In this document: positions 16,834 through 28,100 of the stretch, piece by piece | Layout of the letters: each line of letters begins with the position of its first letter | How positions within the stretch are numbered: the stretch's first letter is position 1 | Assembly (NCBI GenBank): GCA_012934845.2 | Contig: WNNJ02001574.1 | Span: 1-64,000, forward strand | From: Pomphorhynchus laevis | Lineage: Eukaryota; Acanthocephala; Palaeacanthocephala; Echinorhynchida; Pomphorhynchidae | Length of the DNA: 64,000 bases | Reading direction: 5' to 3' | The notes under the pieces: generated by a model | What the model was told of the DNA's origin: nothing | What the model saw: only the letters and a program-made list of their open reading frames with translations | Databases searched by the model: none | Translations under genes and position numbers: made by a program

Positions 16834-17163
16834 TTGGAAGGATCTGGTATTTTTAAAGTCATGTACAATCAGGCAAGGGAAGACAGCTCCTCAAAAGGAC
16901 GAGGCACCAAGTTAGGGCAACAACGTCCTCCCGCAGATGCAGACGTGTCAAAAGCGGCGCATTAAGTACAATTTGTTGGAGGACATCTCGTTGATAAGTT
17001 GGAAGAATCTGGTATTTTTTAAGTCGTGCACAAACAGGCAAGGAAAGTTAGCTCTTCAAATGAAGAGACACCAAGTTAGGGGAACAACGTCCTCCTGTCG
17101 ATGCAGCCGTGTAAAAGGCGACGCATTTTGTACAATTTGTTGGAGGACATCTCGTTGATAGGT
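16834..17163 (+). repeat. 165-bp tandem duplication at the ORF1/ORF2 junction
   Basis: Two copies with a 165-base period, each beginning TTGGAAGNATCTGGTATTTT and ending GGAGGACATCTCGTTGATA. Copies differ at roughly one base in eight, so the duplication is not recent. The unit covers the junction just before the endonuclease start (ISLIGWDIG). Confidence 0.8.
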
Positions 17164-19480
17164 TGGGATATAGGAACCGTTAGGAACCTTGTTCAATATT
17201 CTAATTTGGATCAAGGAGATGTCCTCTTTCTGCAGGAGGTGCGTTCTCCACAGGTTTTAAACACTTTAAACAGAAGTTTCGAAAATTACAAAATTTTCAC
17301 ATATCAAGTTGACGGTAGGTTGGAGCTCACACTGGTTTTAATGACAAGCGAGCGTCTTAACGCTTGCTTGATTTCAGAGGGGTCCAGTGACGTGGGCTCT
17401 TATCAACTTCTGAAATTCTTCGTTTCCCGCCGTTCGGTGTATGTAGCAAACTGCTACATAAAACCTTGTGGCTGGCGGACGAAGAGTAGGAAGGTCGTCA
17501 TGAAGTTGCCCCTTAGTGTTTAATGTTAGTGCTCACTACATTGTTGGTGACCTAAATGATTCAGGAGGAGCTCGAGTGGGATCACTGATTGACCAAATCG
17601 GAAAGGCCATAATCCCACTAGAGGGAGCGTTTCTCCGGCGTCATACAGATTACCAATCCACTTTAGACATTGCAATTAATTTAAAAAATGTCAAGTTTAA
17701 AATAAAATGGATAAAAACATAGAATTGGGCGGGTTTAATGACGGACATAAGCTTGTGTACTGGGTTTGGAAGGAAGAAGTGGTTCAATAAACCAGATTTC
17801 AACCGACAAAGGCTAGTATACAAGCTTACAACCAAAAAGTTAAAATGTTTTTAACCGATAATAATGATAATAATATTAATGAAATTTTAAATTATATAAC
17901 GAATGAATGTAATAATGGGTATGAGTACATGAAAATTTTTAAAGAATTGAGCGTGAATGTTAAAATGAAGTTTTAATGATTTTAATTCAAATTTTATAAA
18001 TAATCAATTGTATTTTTTAAGAAATGATAATTTTTATACAATTTTAATGCCGAATTATATAATTCAGCAAATAAACACCTGCGGACAAAACGGCCACCAT
18101 TTCCAAAATACAATCATAAGGCCGTGCATATGAAGAAACTCCTTTGGGGATTAAGAGCTAATCCTAATCCATCCGATCGGAAGAGGTTTCTCATGTGCCG
18201 ACTCCAAGATTAAATCGATGAAGAGTCGTTGAATCGTGATGCAAGAAAACTGCTGTCCTACAAAACTTTCTCAAAAGAATGGTGGTCATCCATAAGGAAG
18301 ACCACCGTTCAGTCTTGGAGAGCAGCAGCTTCCAGGTTAATTGCTTTTAAAGGGCATTAAGGTTACATTAGAGGAAATGAAAAAGAAACATCTCTCAAAT
18401 GCAATGATATGCTCCGAGAATGTGCAACTTCAATATAGGTTGAAGCTTACTCTCCATCATATTGATCCATTGGAAGAGGATATCACACTTGAAGATCTCT
18501 TGGATGCGTTGCCGATCACGCCTAATACGTCATCTCATAGCATCTCGGCGTGCGCGACTGCTACCAAGCTGATCGACGAGGAACTCCGAGGGCAAATCGC
18601 GGCTAAGCTGATAGCTTCTCTGCTAACAGCCTGGCCAGATATTGCACTCGGGAAAGTGATATTTCTTCCAAAGTGTCAATGGATGTCAACGGCTAAGAAC
18701 ACGATACCAATCACCATATCCAATAATATGGTTATGGTATATGAGAGAGCTCTGTTAAGATACCTGGCTCGCCACTGCGAGTCGCGTGTATTGTTCGGGG
18801 ACCATATTCACGACTTTCATAGTGGTAGGGGAACTGTAAAAGCAGTGAGGGCATTGTACGGTTTTTTCACCAAAGTTACACGGCCGGCACTGCTGTATTC
18901 TCTTGACGTGCCTGCAGCCTTTGAAAACATCACATTTGACTTAGTAATGGAAACGTTGAGAAGAGATGTTGTTCCAATGAACATTCTGCGTCGAGTGTGG
19001 GGAATTTTGGAGAGCAAAAGCTTCTATCTAGATGACGACAGAGGTCCCTTGTATAAGCTATCCAAGTGTCTTCCTCAACCGTCCCCTTTATCGCCAATCC
19101 TTTATATGATTACGACAATGGGAGTCTTGAATGAACTTTTGAATAGAAACACCAGTTGTATTATCTATGCGGACGATATATCGCTGGTGTTTAAAAGACA
19201 TTCCTTATCTGACAGGAGATTCGAAGACAGTGAAATCTGTAGTGAATGGGATTGCTAGCCGCATGTATAAGTTTGGTTTGTCGTTAAACACGACGAAAAG
19301 CAATTTCATTCACTACAGATTTCGCAAACCAGGACTCCTTACTAAATTATTTGGTGCTCTTCCGGGGAATCAGAGAGACAAATAAGAATACTGGAATCTG
19401 TCTTCGAATCCAGGCTGCACTGGAGATCATACATGGCAAAATGATTTAAAAAAAGTATAAAGTTGTTCCGGCGTGCAAGA
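17101..19480 (+). pseudogene. I-like LINE ORF2 (endonuclease and RT), broken
   Basis: An AP-type endonuclease begins ISLIGWDIGTVRNLV...GDVLFLQEVRS (17150-17240), with YIVGDLNDSGG at about 17530 and a TLDIAI segment near 17660. RT lies in the long frame 18341-19258: IALGKVIFLPKCQWMSTAKN, HDFHSGRGTVKAVRALYGFF, YSLDVPAAFENITFDLVM (palm A), PSPLSPILYMITTMG (palm B, QG lost) and CIIYADDISLVFK (palm C, about 19160). After a frame change GIASRMYKFGLSLNTTKSNF follows. Several stops and frameshifts; no active copy here. Confidence 0.8.
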
Positions 19481-20290
19481 CGTTTAAATGACAGTTTTGG
19501 GTATGTGTATAGTAGTGCTCAACGCGTTTGTGTTAAGTAGCCTATACTTTTATTCAAATAATCTTCCACTAGGACAACGTTATAGATTTTTAAAAAGGCT
19601 TCTAGAATTAATTAAAAAAGAATTTAATGATGAATATTTGAAAAATAAATTAATAAAAAGATATTTTAAGTTTTATAATGTAAAAATAAAAATTTTTGAA
19701 TAATTTTAATTTTTTGAATGAATTTGACTTACTTTATTTTTGTGTCTAATTTAAAATCTTATGTAAATATTTGTATAAAAAATGAAATGAATTTTATTGT
19801 TTAAATGTGGTTTTATTTATTTATTTTTATCATTGCTTTTACCATCACAAATCCGGAAAGAAAAATAATTACGAGAGTCAAAAGACAAATACTTCCCGTA
19901 GACGGGTTAGCGGAAGAGCCCATATGGCCGTGAAGATTTACTTTTCATAAATTCAATGTTCATTGTTAATCAATGTTTTTTTACTTAAATAAAGTCTTAC
20001 GTTTTTAAGGTGAATAGGTTTAATTCACAGGCGAAATATAATTGAGAACTATCAGATATACATTCGGATTGTCCTTTAGCCCAAAAACCCTTTGTCAAAA
20101 TGCCAGATCATTTTTGAACGATCGGTGTGAACGGATTATTGCCATGATGTGGGTGTAAATTATATAATCGCAGGTGTGATAGGATATGTTAGAATATGTT
20201 GACTTGGGAGAATCCTTTTAGATGTATCTTCCCAAAGTCAAAACGAGAAATTTAAATAGCATACATACATTGAATATATAAATAGAGGTT
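19481..20290. other. AT-rich stretch, no gene seen
   Basis: Possible 3' remains of the I-like LINE up to about 19700, then AT-rich sequence. Only short, low-complexity open frames; nothing recognised. Confidence 0.5.
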
Positions 20291-20296
20291 TTAGTT

Positions 20297-20352
20297 ATTG
20301 AGGCATTAGCGGCGGTCATTATTTAATGATCTAAATATACGAATATATTGGA
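20297..20352. repeat. Diverged copy of the kinase start-codon region
   Basis: This segment matches 6541-6595 in the same orientation, best over GCGG(C/T)CATTATTTAATGAT and CTAAA(C/T)ATA(C/T)GAAT. In the kinase gene this stretch spans the start codon (complement CAT at 6565-6567) and the bases just upstream. It is followed by short repeats of TTAATGATCTAA to about 20400. Confidence 0.6.
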
Positions 20353-20489
20353 TCGTTAATGATCTAATATGATTTAATGATTTAACGATCTAAATATATG
20401 ATTGTGTAAATATCACGTTATATGTGTCAATATTCAATTAAAAGTCAGCTCGCTTGGTCAGGTAAAACTAGTCTCTGTTATATTGCATC

Positions 20490-21437
20490 AATGTTCTATC
20501 AAACCGTACATTTCGCGTCTATTCTAACTCTTCTCTCTCCCATTCTTCATCCATCCCGACCGGTGTTCCACAAGGCTCCGTATTAGGCCCTGTGCTTTTC
20601 TCTCTTCTTCTCGGTGACTTGTCTTCGATTTCTCATAAATTTAACTTCCATGTGTTTCTGTTTCTAGCAGTCTTATCTCAATTTCCAATCATCTTTCTTC
20701 CCTTCGCCTTTCTCTGAATCCTGATAAATCTAAAATTATGTGGATCCTACCTCGAAGCTTCGGCGTAGAACCTCCTTCCGTATCATTAAATTCTACAATT
20801 CTTCCTATCGTTGATAATCTCGTTTTCCTAGGCTTTCATTTCGACAACCGACTTTCACTTAAACCTTTCGTTAGTGATAAAGTACGCTCATCTACCTTGA
20901 TACTCCGCAATCTCCGTCAAGTTCGTAGATTGATCGATTTCCCTTCTTGTATGACTCTCATATCTTCTCTTCTTTTCTCAAGACTTGATTACTGTCTTAG
21001 TCTATTTTCCAACTCACCTAAATCCACTCTTCTTCCTTTACAACGCATCATCAACGCTGCCGTCCGAGTTCTCCTCCGTCTTCGTCGTTTTGATCATACA
21101 TCCCACTATCTTGTTTCTCTTGATTGGCTACCATTTATTGTCGTGTTCAAATTCGTCTTCTTATCATTGCTTTTCGCCTTGTAACTTCTCATACCTCTTC
21201 ATTTCTCAACCTTCCTTTTCTCGACAATTCTCGTACTGTGTATTGTGCTCTGCGTTCCCGTAATTCCCTTCTTTTACATGTCCCAAACTACTCTACCTCT
21301 TTTGGCTTCCGCTCCTTCGTTGTGGCTGCTCCTCTTGTGGAATCAACTGCCTATTCATATCCCCCGATCAACATCTATGCCGTGCTTCAAACGCCAAATC
21401 CAATTCCATTTCAACAATTAACTAATTATCTGTGACA
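20490..21437 (+). pseudogene. L2-like LINE, RT part, left half of a split copy
   Basis: Begins within RT (RTFRVYSNSSLSHSSSIPTG, VPQGSVLGPVLFSLLLGDL), lacks the YADD segment by deletion near 20650, then reads the thumb (ILPIVDNLVFLGFHFDNRLS, RQVRRLIDFPSCMTLISSLL, NAAVRVLLRLRRFDHTSHYL) and, after a frame change, TVYCALRSRNSLLLHVPNYS. The sequence stops in the 3' UTR at CTGTGAC, where a foreign element begins. The rest of the 3' UTR resumes at 24768. Confidence 0.87.
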
Positions 21438-24400
21438 GACCGCGCAAGTTTGGAAACATCCGCGTCAGCTATGGAATTATCGCACGACTGCAGCACACTC
21501 AAAGCGAATGGCTGTAGCCATTTGCAAGAAAATGCGAACGTAGCGGATACGAGCAGATGCCCAATATGCATGAAGATAAATCGGCGTAAGGTCCTGATAG
21601 AATGTGATACATGTTCTACGTGGCACCACTTATCTTGTGTTGGCCTGACCAAGAAGCAAGCTGCAATAATTCCCAAGTGGGTTTGCCGCGCATGTTTGGC
21701 TCAAAATGAACAGTGCGTTGAGCCTGAGCATACAATTGGAGCTTCAACACCGGATACTCTTGCTACCGATTGTCTACATCAGGGATGGAGAAGACAATCA
21801 GGCACTGTAGTTCATTTGCCTACACGAATACGCGGAATGGCAGCACAAATAATGTCAGATTTACTAAAGGACGCACTTTCTTTGAATACAGAGGAGTCAT
21901 GGGTACGTCTACTATTGTTCCCAAAGATATGTTTTGCAACTCATATCGAGAGGTCCTCATCACAGCGTGCACAGCGCAATAATGCAAGTCACATGAAAAA
22001 AAGCTTGTGCCGGTACACCTTCACACCTTTGGAGCAACTTATTGCCAGTCTCGCCAAACCTTACGAAGCTTCGCGCGCCGCAGATGTCCCTACTAACTCA
22101 GCTGTGGCTCTTGCTCGACGTGGCAACTACGGAAAAGCGATGAAAAGACTATGTTATAATGGATTGGCCCCGGTCAATGAGACAGTTCGTGAAAAACTGC
22201 TTAATCTACACCCACAAAACGGGATTTATCGTTTACAATCGGATACTTGCCTTGATGCAGGCTTTCAAGTCAATTCTTTGATTGTGGATTGCAGTCTCGT
22301 GAGGGCAGCCATTTTCTCATTTCCCTCGACGTCAGCGTCCGGCTGCCTAGGACTTCGCCCAGAGCATTTACAAGATTTACTAACATCAGATTTGTCTGGA
22401 TCGTTTTTGCAGCGAATTACGTCCCTTGTGAACACCCTTTTGGGTGGGGGAGGACATGAATCTGTGGCCAGATACTTATGTGGTGCGAATCTTATTGCAC
22501 TTGTGAAAGAACCCGATGGAGTGCGTCCTATCGCGGCCGGGGAAATGCTTAGACGACTCTGCTCAAAATGTGCATGTCGTAAACTCAGCACAGTCTTTTT
22601 GTCAGTGTTGCAACCAACTCAGCTCGGTGTAGCAACTAAAAACGGGGTTGATAGCATTATACACATTGTGAAAGATGAACACACTCGACGACGCGATAAG
22701 GATGACTGGGTGTGGGCTAAGGTCGATCTCAGGAATGCTTTCAATTCTATCAGCCGACATGCCATATTCAGTGTAATTCAACGATCTGTCCCGCAATTAA
22801 TGTCGTGGTTGAGATACTGCTACTCCGAGCCATCATTGCTTCGATTCGGAAATTTGGAGCCCCTTCGATCATGCCAAGGCGTACAACAAGGAGATCCCTT
22901 ATGACCGTATCTATTTTCATTGGCAATTAATGATTGCATCACTTCGGTTGGTTGCTTACATGGAATACATTTAAACCGCTGGTATTTGGATGACGGCATA
23001 ATCGGAGGGCATCCCACAGCAGTAGCTGATGCGCTGGCTTACCTAGAAAGAGAGTTTGCTCTACTCCGTTTGGACCTTAACTGGCAAAAGACCGAGATTA
23101 TAGGCTCTGCCGTAGCCTTGCAAACTTTCTCAGAGGCATGTGCATCTCAACCAATACTTAATGAAAGTAAAAATTTTTGCTTGCTCGGCACACCTATAGG
23201 GTGCCAAGATTTCGTTAATGATCAGCTGATGAGAGTAAATTTGCCAAAATTAAGAAGTCAAATCGATTTGATAACCACCATTCCTGATACACAGGTCACT
23301 TACTTACTACTGCGACATTGCGCCAGTGCCCCGAAAATAAACCACCTGATGAGAACGATTGATCCTGACTATGGCAACACGTTTTACAAAAGTTTTGATG
23401 ATTTGACCATTTCCGCTTTTAGCTAGATGACGTCTGTCCAACTAAACCCTCAGATGGGAACCCAAATTACGCTTCCTTTAAGGTTGGGTTGCTTCGGGAT
23501 CCGCGAAACTTTGAAGCATGCACCTTGTGCGTACATTGCCAATGTACAAAGGGTATGTGCCGAATGGGGACTTTCTGTCAATACTTTCCCAGGACTATCT
23601 GACTTTATCGAGAGATTATCTTCACTACATGAATCACCACCAATAATGCAATCTGACAGTCAACACAAGCTATCAATGCTCCTCGATAATAAAGTTCACG
23701 AGCAAATGCTTACGGACGTTCACCACTTCAACAGAGCTCGATTGCTGGCTGTGTCACGCCCTCACGCCAGTTCCTGGTTACGAGTGGTCCCAAATAAAGC
23801 GGTCGGAATGGGCATTCCTCCTTCGCAGTTTTGCGCCTTAACTCGATTTTGGCTTGGTGCGCCTCTATTTTCACCTGGAGATCGGTGTGGGCGATGCTTT
23901 CTCCCCGCTGATTCAGTCGGCCTACATGCGCTGACCTTCCAATATGGGGGTTATCCGGGACTGCGACACAACGGAATTCGCGATGTGGTCTTTCATGCCG
24001 CTCAATCTGCAGGAATGCATGTCGCTTTGGAGGTAAGGAACCTTATACCAGACCTTCGTGAACGACCTGCAGACGTTTTGATTCATGGGGACCCTCCTCG
24101 TGCAGTTGATTTCGCTGTAACACATCCACAACAATCAGCGTACATAGCAAACGCATCGATAACGCCAGGCTATGCAGCGACAATGTATGCAGTCAATGTC
24201 AAGGAGAGGAAGTATAGAGCACGTATGGAGTCCGCTGGTTATCAATTTATACCGGCAGTAGTAGAGACGTATGGGGGCTGGAACGACCAAGGCGAACGTC
24301 TCATGCGATCGATAGCAAGACAGATATCCGCCACAACTGGGATCGAATATCATAAAACGGTAGATCACCTATTCCAAAGAGCATCGTTGGCCCTCATGCG

Positions 24401-24767
24401 CGGAAATGCTCGGGCAATCCTAGCGTCGTTGAATGGACGCAACCACCCACTATCTGATGCCTTACAGACGATAATGGAAACACCGAAGCGTCGTATGTTC
24501 AATACTGAACCATACAATGATATCGCTGGTATATTAACTCGACTATCATCAGTCGAAAGCGAATCATGTGGGGTTCCGTTGCAAGCATTGGACGCGCCAA
24601 CCGAATCAGCTGCAAATACGGCAAAGGAGACAAGCCAGGTAGACGCCGGCGGGGAGGATGTGGCGAGCTTGGACACAAGCCGCTCGTGGCGGAACTGAAG
24701 AGTTTGTGAAGAGCTCAAACTACATAAATCGTATCATGTTTTTATTCAAGAGATGTTTGTATTAAAT
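21438..24767 (+). mobile_element. PHD-finger/RT/nuclease-type non-LTR retroelement inserted in LINE 3' UTR
   Basis: Position in the host LINE: other copies read CTGTGAC-TATTGC-TGTTCTTTT at this point, but here about 3.3 kb separates CTGTGAC from TGTTCTTTT. The insert carries one long reading frame (next entry) and nearly nothing else: about 30 bases before its first in-frame ATG (21471) and about 70 after the frame ends. It has no terminal repeats. It is placed with endonuclease-bearing non-LTR elements because of its RT and its C-terminal domain; a named clade cannot be fixed without a tree. Confidence 0.72.
21471..24698 (+). CDS. Retroelement polyprotein: PHD finger, reverse transcriptase, C-terminal PD-(D/E)XK-like domain; two in-frame stops
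   Basis: One frame of about 1076 codons, kept open except for TGA at 22902 and TAG at 23424. First ATG at 21471. A PHD finger comes early (CPIC...CDTC...WHHLSC...WVCRAC, 21558-21700). A linker typical of this RT group follows (RRGNYGKAMKRL...LAPVNETV). RT: GVRPIAAGEMLRRLCSK, VWAKVDLRNAFNSISR (palm A), GVQQGDPL (palm B, TGA follows directly) and NRWYLDDGIIGG (palm C, YLDD). Then LPLRLGCFGIRET and a C-terminal domain: CGRCFLP...HALTFQ, RHNGIRDVVFH, ERPADVLIHGDPPRAVDFAV, FIPAVVETYGGW and RASLALMRGNARAIL. RPAD with a downstream D matches the restriction-like endonuclease pattern, by inspection. Two stops in an otherwise uninterrupted frame point to recent inactivation. Confidence 0.8.
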
Positions 24768-24850
24768 TATGTTCTTTTTTTTGTTTGTTAGTGGTCATGT
24801 AAGCGTGCATTTTGCACGCATTTGCCACGTTAAATAAATTATTGTATTAA
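24768..24850 (+). mobile_element. L2-like LINE 3' end, right half of the split copy
   Basis: TGTTCTTTTTTTTGTTTGTTAGTGG, hairpin 24791-24828 (loop ATTTT) and ACGTTAAATAAATTATTGTATTA. This is the same 3' tail as the copy at 10415-10500 and completes the element broken at 21437. Confidence 0.9.
24791..24828 (+). ncRNA. LINE 3'-terminal hairpin
   Basis: GTGG/CCAC and GCGTGC/GCACGC stems with loop ATTTT, which can extend the inner stem by one A-T pair. Same structure as 10441, 12721 and 55509. Confidence 0.7.
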
Positions 24851-25855
24851 ATTATTAAATTATTGTATAATGTTCATTTTGAGTTTTTCAAAAGAATCAA
24901 ACTGCAAACAATATGATCATGTTAAATTACATAGACTAGAGAAGTATATTCTAAAGTGAGCATTGTAAAGTTAGCAAATCATTCTTATTTACTATTTGAA
25001 GATAATTAGGCACTAGCGAACTAACTGCTCGTACAAGATCCGTGGTAGTAAAATAATATAATCTTTTTATGGCCAGTATTTTTAAAATAACAGAAAATTG
25101 ATATTTATCAGTTCCTTCGTATAGCATTTAAAAATAATTAATTAAATTACTAAAAGCATCATAAATTTTAACTGTAGCTTTAGCACAAATTATTAAGTCT
25201 TTTTTAAGCACATAACCTAAAAACGTAGCTGCAATAGATCCCGTTAAAAACTCTACTCACTGATAGCTATTTTTTAGAATGTTACGAATTTTTCTCTACG
25301 CACAAGATTTACATCTGAGAATAGACATTTACCATTTTTATATATAGAGTTTTGAATGTTATTAAACTTTGTGTGAATTTAAGTGCACAATAAACTTCAA
25401 AATTAAGAGAACGACATTAAGGCGTATGTCATTGCTTTTTAATTTACGGTTGAACATTTACAGACGCAATTAATATGTTATTCGGCATTACAAATGTTAA
25501 GATATGACTTTAGTCTTGAAGAGAAAGGTGACAAACTATCAAAATTAAATAAAATCGTAAATTTGTTTAAATTTTTTGTTATATTATATATTATAATGAT
25601 TAAATCAACTAACTATCTAATCATTCTATCAAAATTTGTAGATATTTTGTTATTTTATCGTTAAATTAGGCAAATCAAAAATATGAAATAATACTTTATG
25701 ATTAAATCAGCTAACTGAGTCAACGTATTTAATATAATTATAAACTAAACAAAACATAATAATGCTAAATCAAAATTTAATAATTAAATAATGAAATAAA
25801 TAATTGTTTTTAGATTTTTTATAATTTATATCAAGTTAAAATAAAAAATTGAAAT
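24851..25855. other. AT-rich stretch, no gene seen
   Basis: No open frame of interest and no recognised repeat. Two short similar phrases (TAAATCAACTAACTAT and TAAATCAGCTAACTGA, near 25600 and 25703) suggest a degenerate local duplication. Confidence 0.5.
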
Positions 25856-26475
25856 TTAAAATAAACGTCATTTTTATGAATTGACTAATAGATAATAAAT
25901 AACAGAAGATGTGTCAGAATAAAGATTAGAGGTCATAAGAATCAACTGGTATGCTATCAGGTTTCAACCCCTAACTCCTCTACCCAACATAGCAGCGGGC
26001 CAAATATATGCTAATGATGTATTTCCTCTAATAAAACTATCTAGTATCTTATTCTAATACAAAGTATATTATTTATTATCCATCCATAAAAATTTGCCAC
26101 TTAAGAGTTTAAATTTATTCTTTATATTATTGTGTTGATTTATATATTTTACTATTTTCTGCTTGATGTTATTTTTATAGTAACCTAGTTTAAAATATGT
26201 ATCTATTAAATTATTTAAATGATTTTGAAGAAAGCCAATATCATTACATATTGTTGCAATTCTTAAAATTTCATTATTTAATGTATTATATTTTATATTA
26301 TATGGTATGCATGAATGCTCATGCAAAAATATGTTTCTTGTAAATTTATGTCATCTTTACGATATAAATTAATAGTAGTTTTAGTTAATGTTAATTTAAT
26401 GTTCATATCTAGATATACACCTTCTTTATCATTAATATTGGTTTTCTTAAGAATAAGGCTTTCTGGATATAAGGC
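25856..26475 (-). repeat. Dispersed repeat with Penelope-like ORF fragment
   Basis: The same sequence recurs at 34830-36890. On the minus strand 26326-26069 encodes CIPYNIKYNTLNNEILRIAT, IGFLQNHLNNLIDTYFKLGY and YKNNIKQKIVKYIN; just upstream, in another frame, comes DMNIKLTLTKTTINLYRKDD. The order (a substrate-like VYRK segment, then IP.NI....EI.RI, then F...L......GY....I...I.KY) is the pattern after the RT palm of Penelope-like and related reverse transcriptases. Assignment is by pattern only. The plus-strand marker phrase CTCCTCTACCCAACATAGCAG (25976) identifies members. Confidence 0.5.
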
Positions 26476-27590
26476 TTTCTGGATGTTCTAGAGTTCACGA
26501 CTGATTGGCAAGGTTGCTAATAAATTATTAATTTATTATTTAATTAATTAATTAAGCATAATAAAAAAGGATTAAAAATGATTATCAACAACGGATTAGA
26601 AAATAAGATGCAATCGTGCACATAACTTTAAGTCAACAGACTAAAAATGTTGTTTTATTACCGTTTTATTAAAGTTCAATTAAAAAACGACTAAGAAAAT
26701 TTGTGATTTTATTAATTTCGAAATATAATTGATTTCAATTGTGCTGAATATTTGATTGGATATGAGTGAATATGTGTTTCAGTTGACCGAGTAATACACT
26801 GCTAATTACGGGCAAAATTAACTGCGTAAATTGATCAATATCCTAATTTTACAAGCGAAACACACAATATACATAAATGGCTGGTAAGAAGATGAAGCAG
26901 CTAATAGAATAGATGAAAATTTTAATGCTACTTAGGAGTCTTAAAAAACCACCAAGTGCTTTAGCATCAATTGCGACATTTGGACAAGCGTTTCCGCAAC
27001 TGGGTAGCTTCCTTAAAAGTTTGGAAATACAAATTCGTCTATGGCTCTTGTTTAGCCAGGTTTATCGATGATCTTAAGACCCAACAAATTTGCAAATCGT
27101 ATCGCTCATCGGATTTAAAAAGAAATGACCTGTTACAATGCGCAGATATGTCATCAGCACCTACCTTATAGCAATAACTCAAATATAGCATCAACTCGAC
27201 CATTTTTAGCCTTACATGCTGCAATATTTTATCAGTTCCTCTATAAAATATGGAATTGGCTATTTGACTTGAATACTCCACCATATCCTCATTAAATTGC
27301 AGTACATGTTTATTAAAGTGGATATTGTGGATATACATTCTCTTACAAGCCCAGTAAATTTCAAAATACAGCTTTATAACAACAAAAAATAAAAACAGTA
27401 TAATTAATTTCAATAGGTTGATGTGTAGAAGTTTGATATATTTTAATTATCAAAAAATATCCATTAGTCTCTATTAACAAATAACTTTCACGAATCTGTG
27501 AATGTTATGTCCAACAAAGTCATAGGAGTCATTCAATTATGGTCCGCACAAGACAAATTGGAAGGTTTATAATAATATCGCGATTGACCC
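26476..27590. other. AT-rich stretch, unassigned open frames
   Basis: A minus-strand open frame, 27413-27039 (124 residues), starts with a hydrophobic stretch MKLIILFLFFVVIKLYFEIY and continues without any motif I recognise. A plus-strand frame of 66 residues overlaps it. Neither has a supported start or a recognised relative; both may be chance. Confidence 0.3.
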
Positions 27591-27594
27591 ACTT

Positions 27595-28100
27595 TGTGAA
27601 ATGAAGTTGTGAAACTCATTGCCACGTCACATCGTGGATGCATCACTAAATAGTGTTCACAAGTTTCTATCAACAAATCACGCCCTCAAATTACAATCAA
27701 CAGATAGCGTCCACAAGTCTCCATCTACAAATAGTGTACACGAGACATCATCAACAAATAGCTCCACGTGTATCTGCCAACAACTAACTCGTGGGTATTC
27801 AATGAATGCGAATCTATCGAATACAGCGCGTCACGCCTTCCGAAATCGATGCCTCATTATGCAAAATGTTACTAAGTTCCCGTCATCATACGACATGCAG
27901 AGAATAATTGACACTGATATGTATCATTACGTTTAGTACTCACTCGGATATTTGCAAATGCGAGCCGTGAGTTAGTCGGACAAATTAAGGTGCATGGTCT
28001 ATATAGGTTTGGTAAGCGATCTAATTTCCCAGTGTTGCTAAGGGGGTATTCAAAACTAGTGAACAGGCTTGATTCGTGCTCCAAACTTTCAAATCATATG
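27595..28100 (+). pseudogene. LINE fragments: ORF2 C-terminus with internal repeats, and ORF1-like piece
   Basis: 27612-27665 reads NSLPRHIVDAS...SVHKF, the C-terminal signature of CR1/L2-type ORF2 (usually W-N-S-L-P). It is followed by degenerate in-frame repeats of (D/N)SVHKSPSTN up to about 27770. At 27950-28090 a different piece reads GQIKVHGLYRFGKRSN and VLLRGYSKLVNRLD, resembling the ORF1 C-terminal segment seen intact at 44380-44520. Both are short and dead. Confidence 0.5.

Noticed and set aside
22902-23426. Stop-codon readthrough or an altered genetic code, suggested by TGA and TAG inside one long RT frame
   Set aside because: Other intact frames in the window (968 and 826 codons, and the joined kinase exons) avoid both codons internally and use them as ends, so ordinary inactivating mutations are simpler.
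26971-27413. Novel small membrane protein on the minus strand (124 codons)
   Set aside because: One hydrophobic stretch in AT-rich DNA is expected by chance; no relative, splice signal or neighbour supports it.
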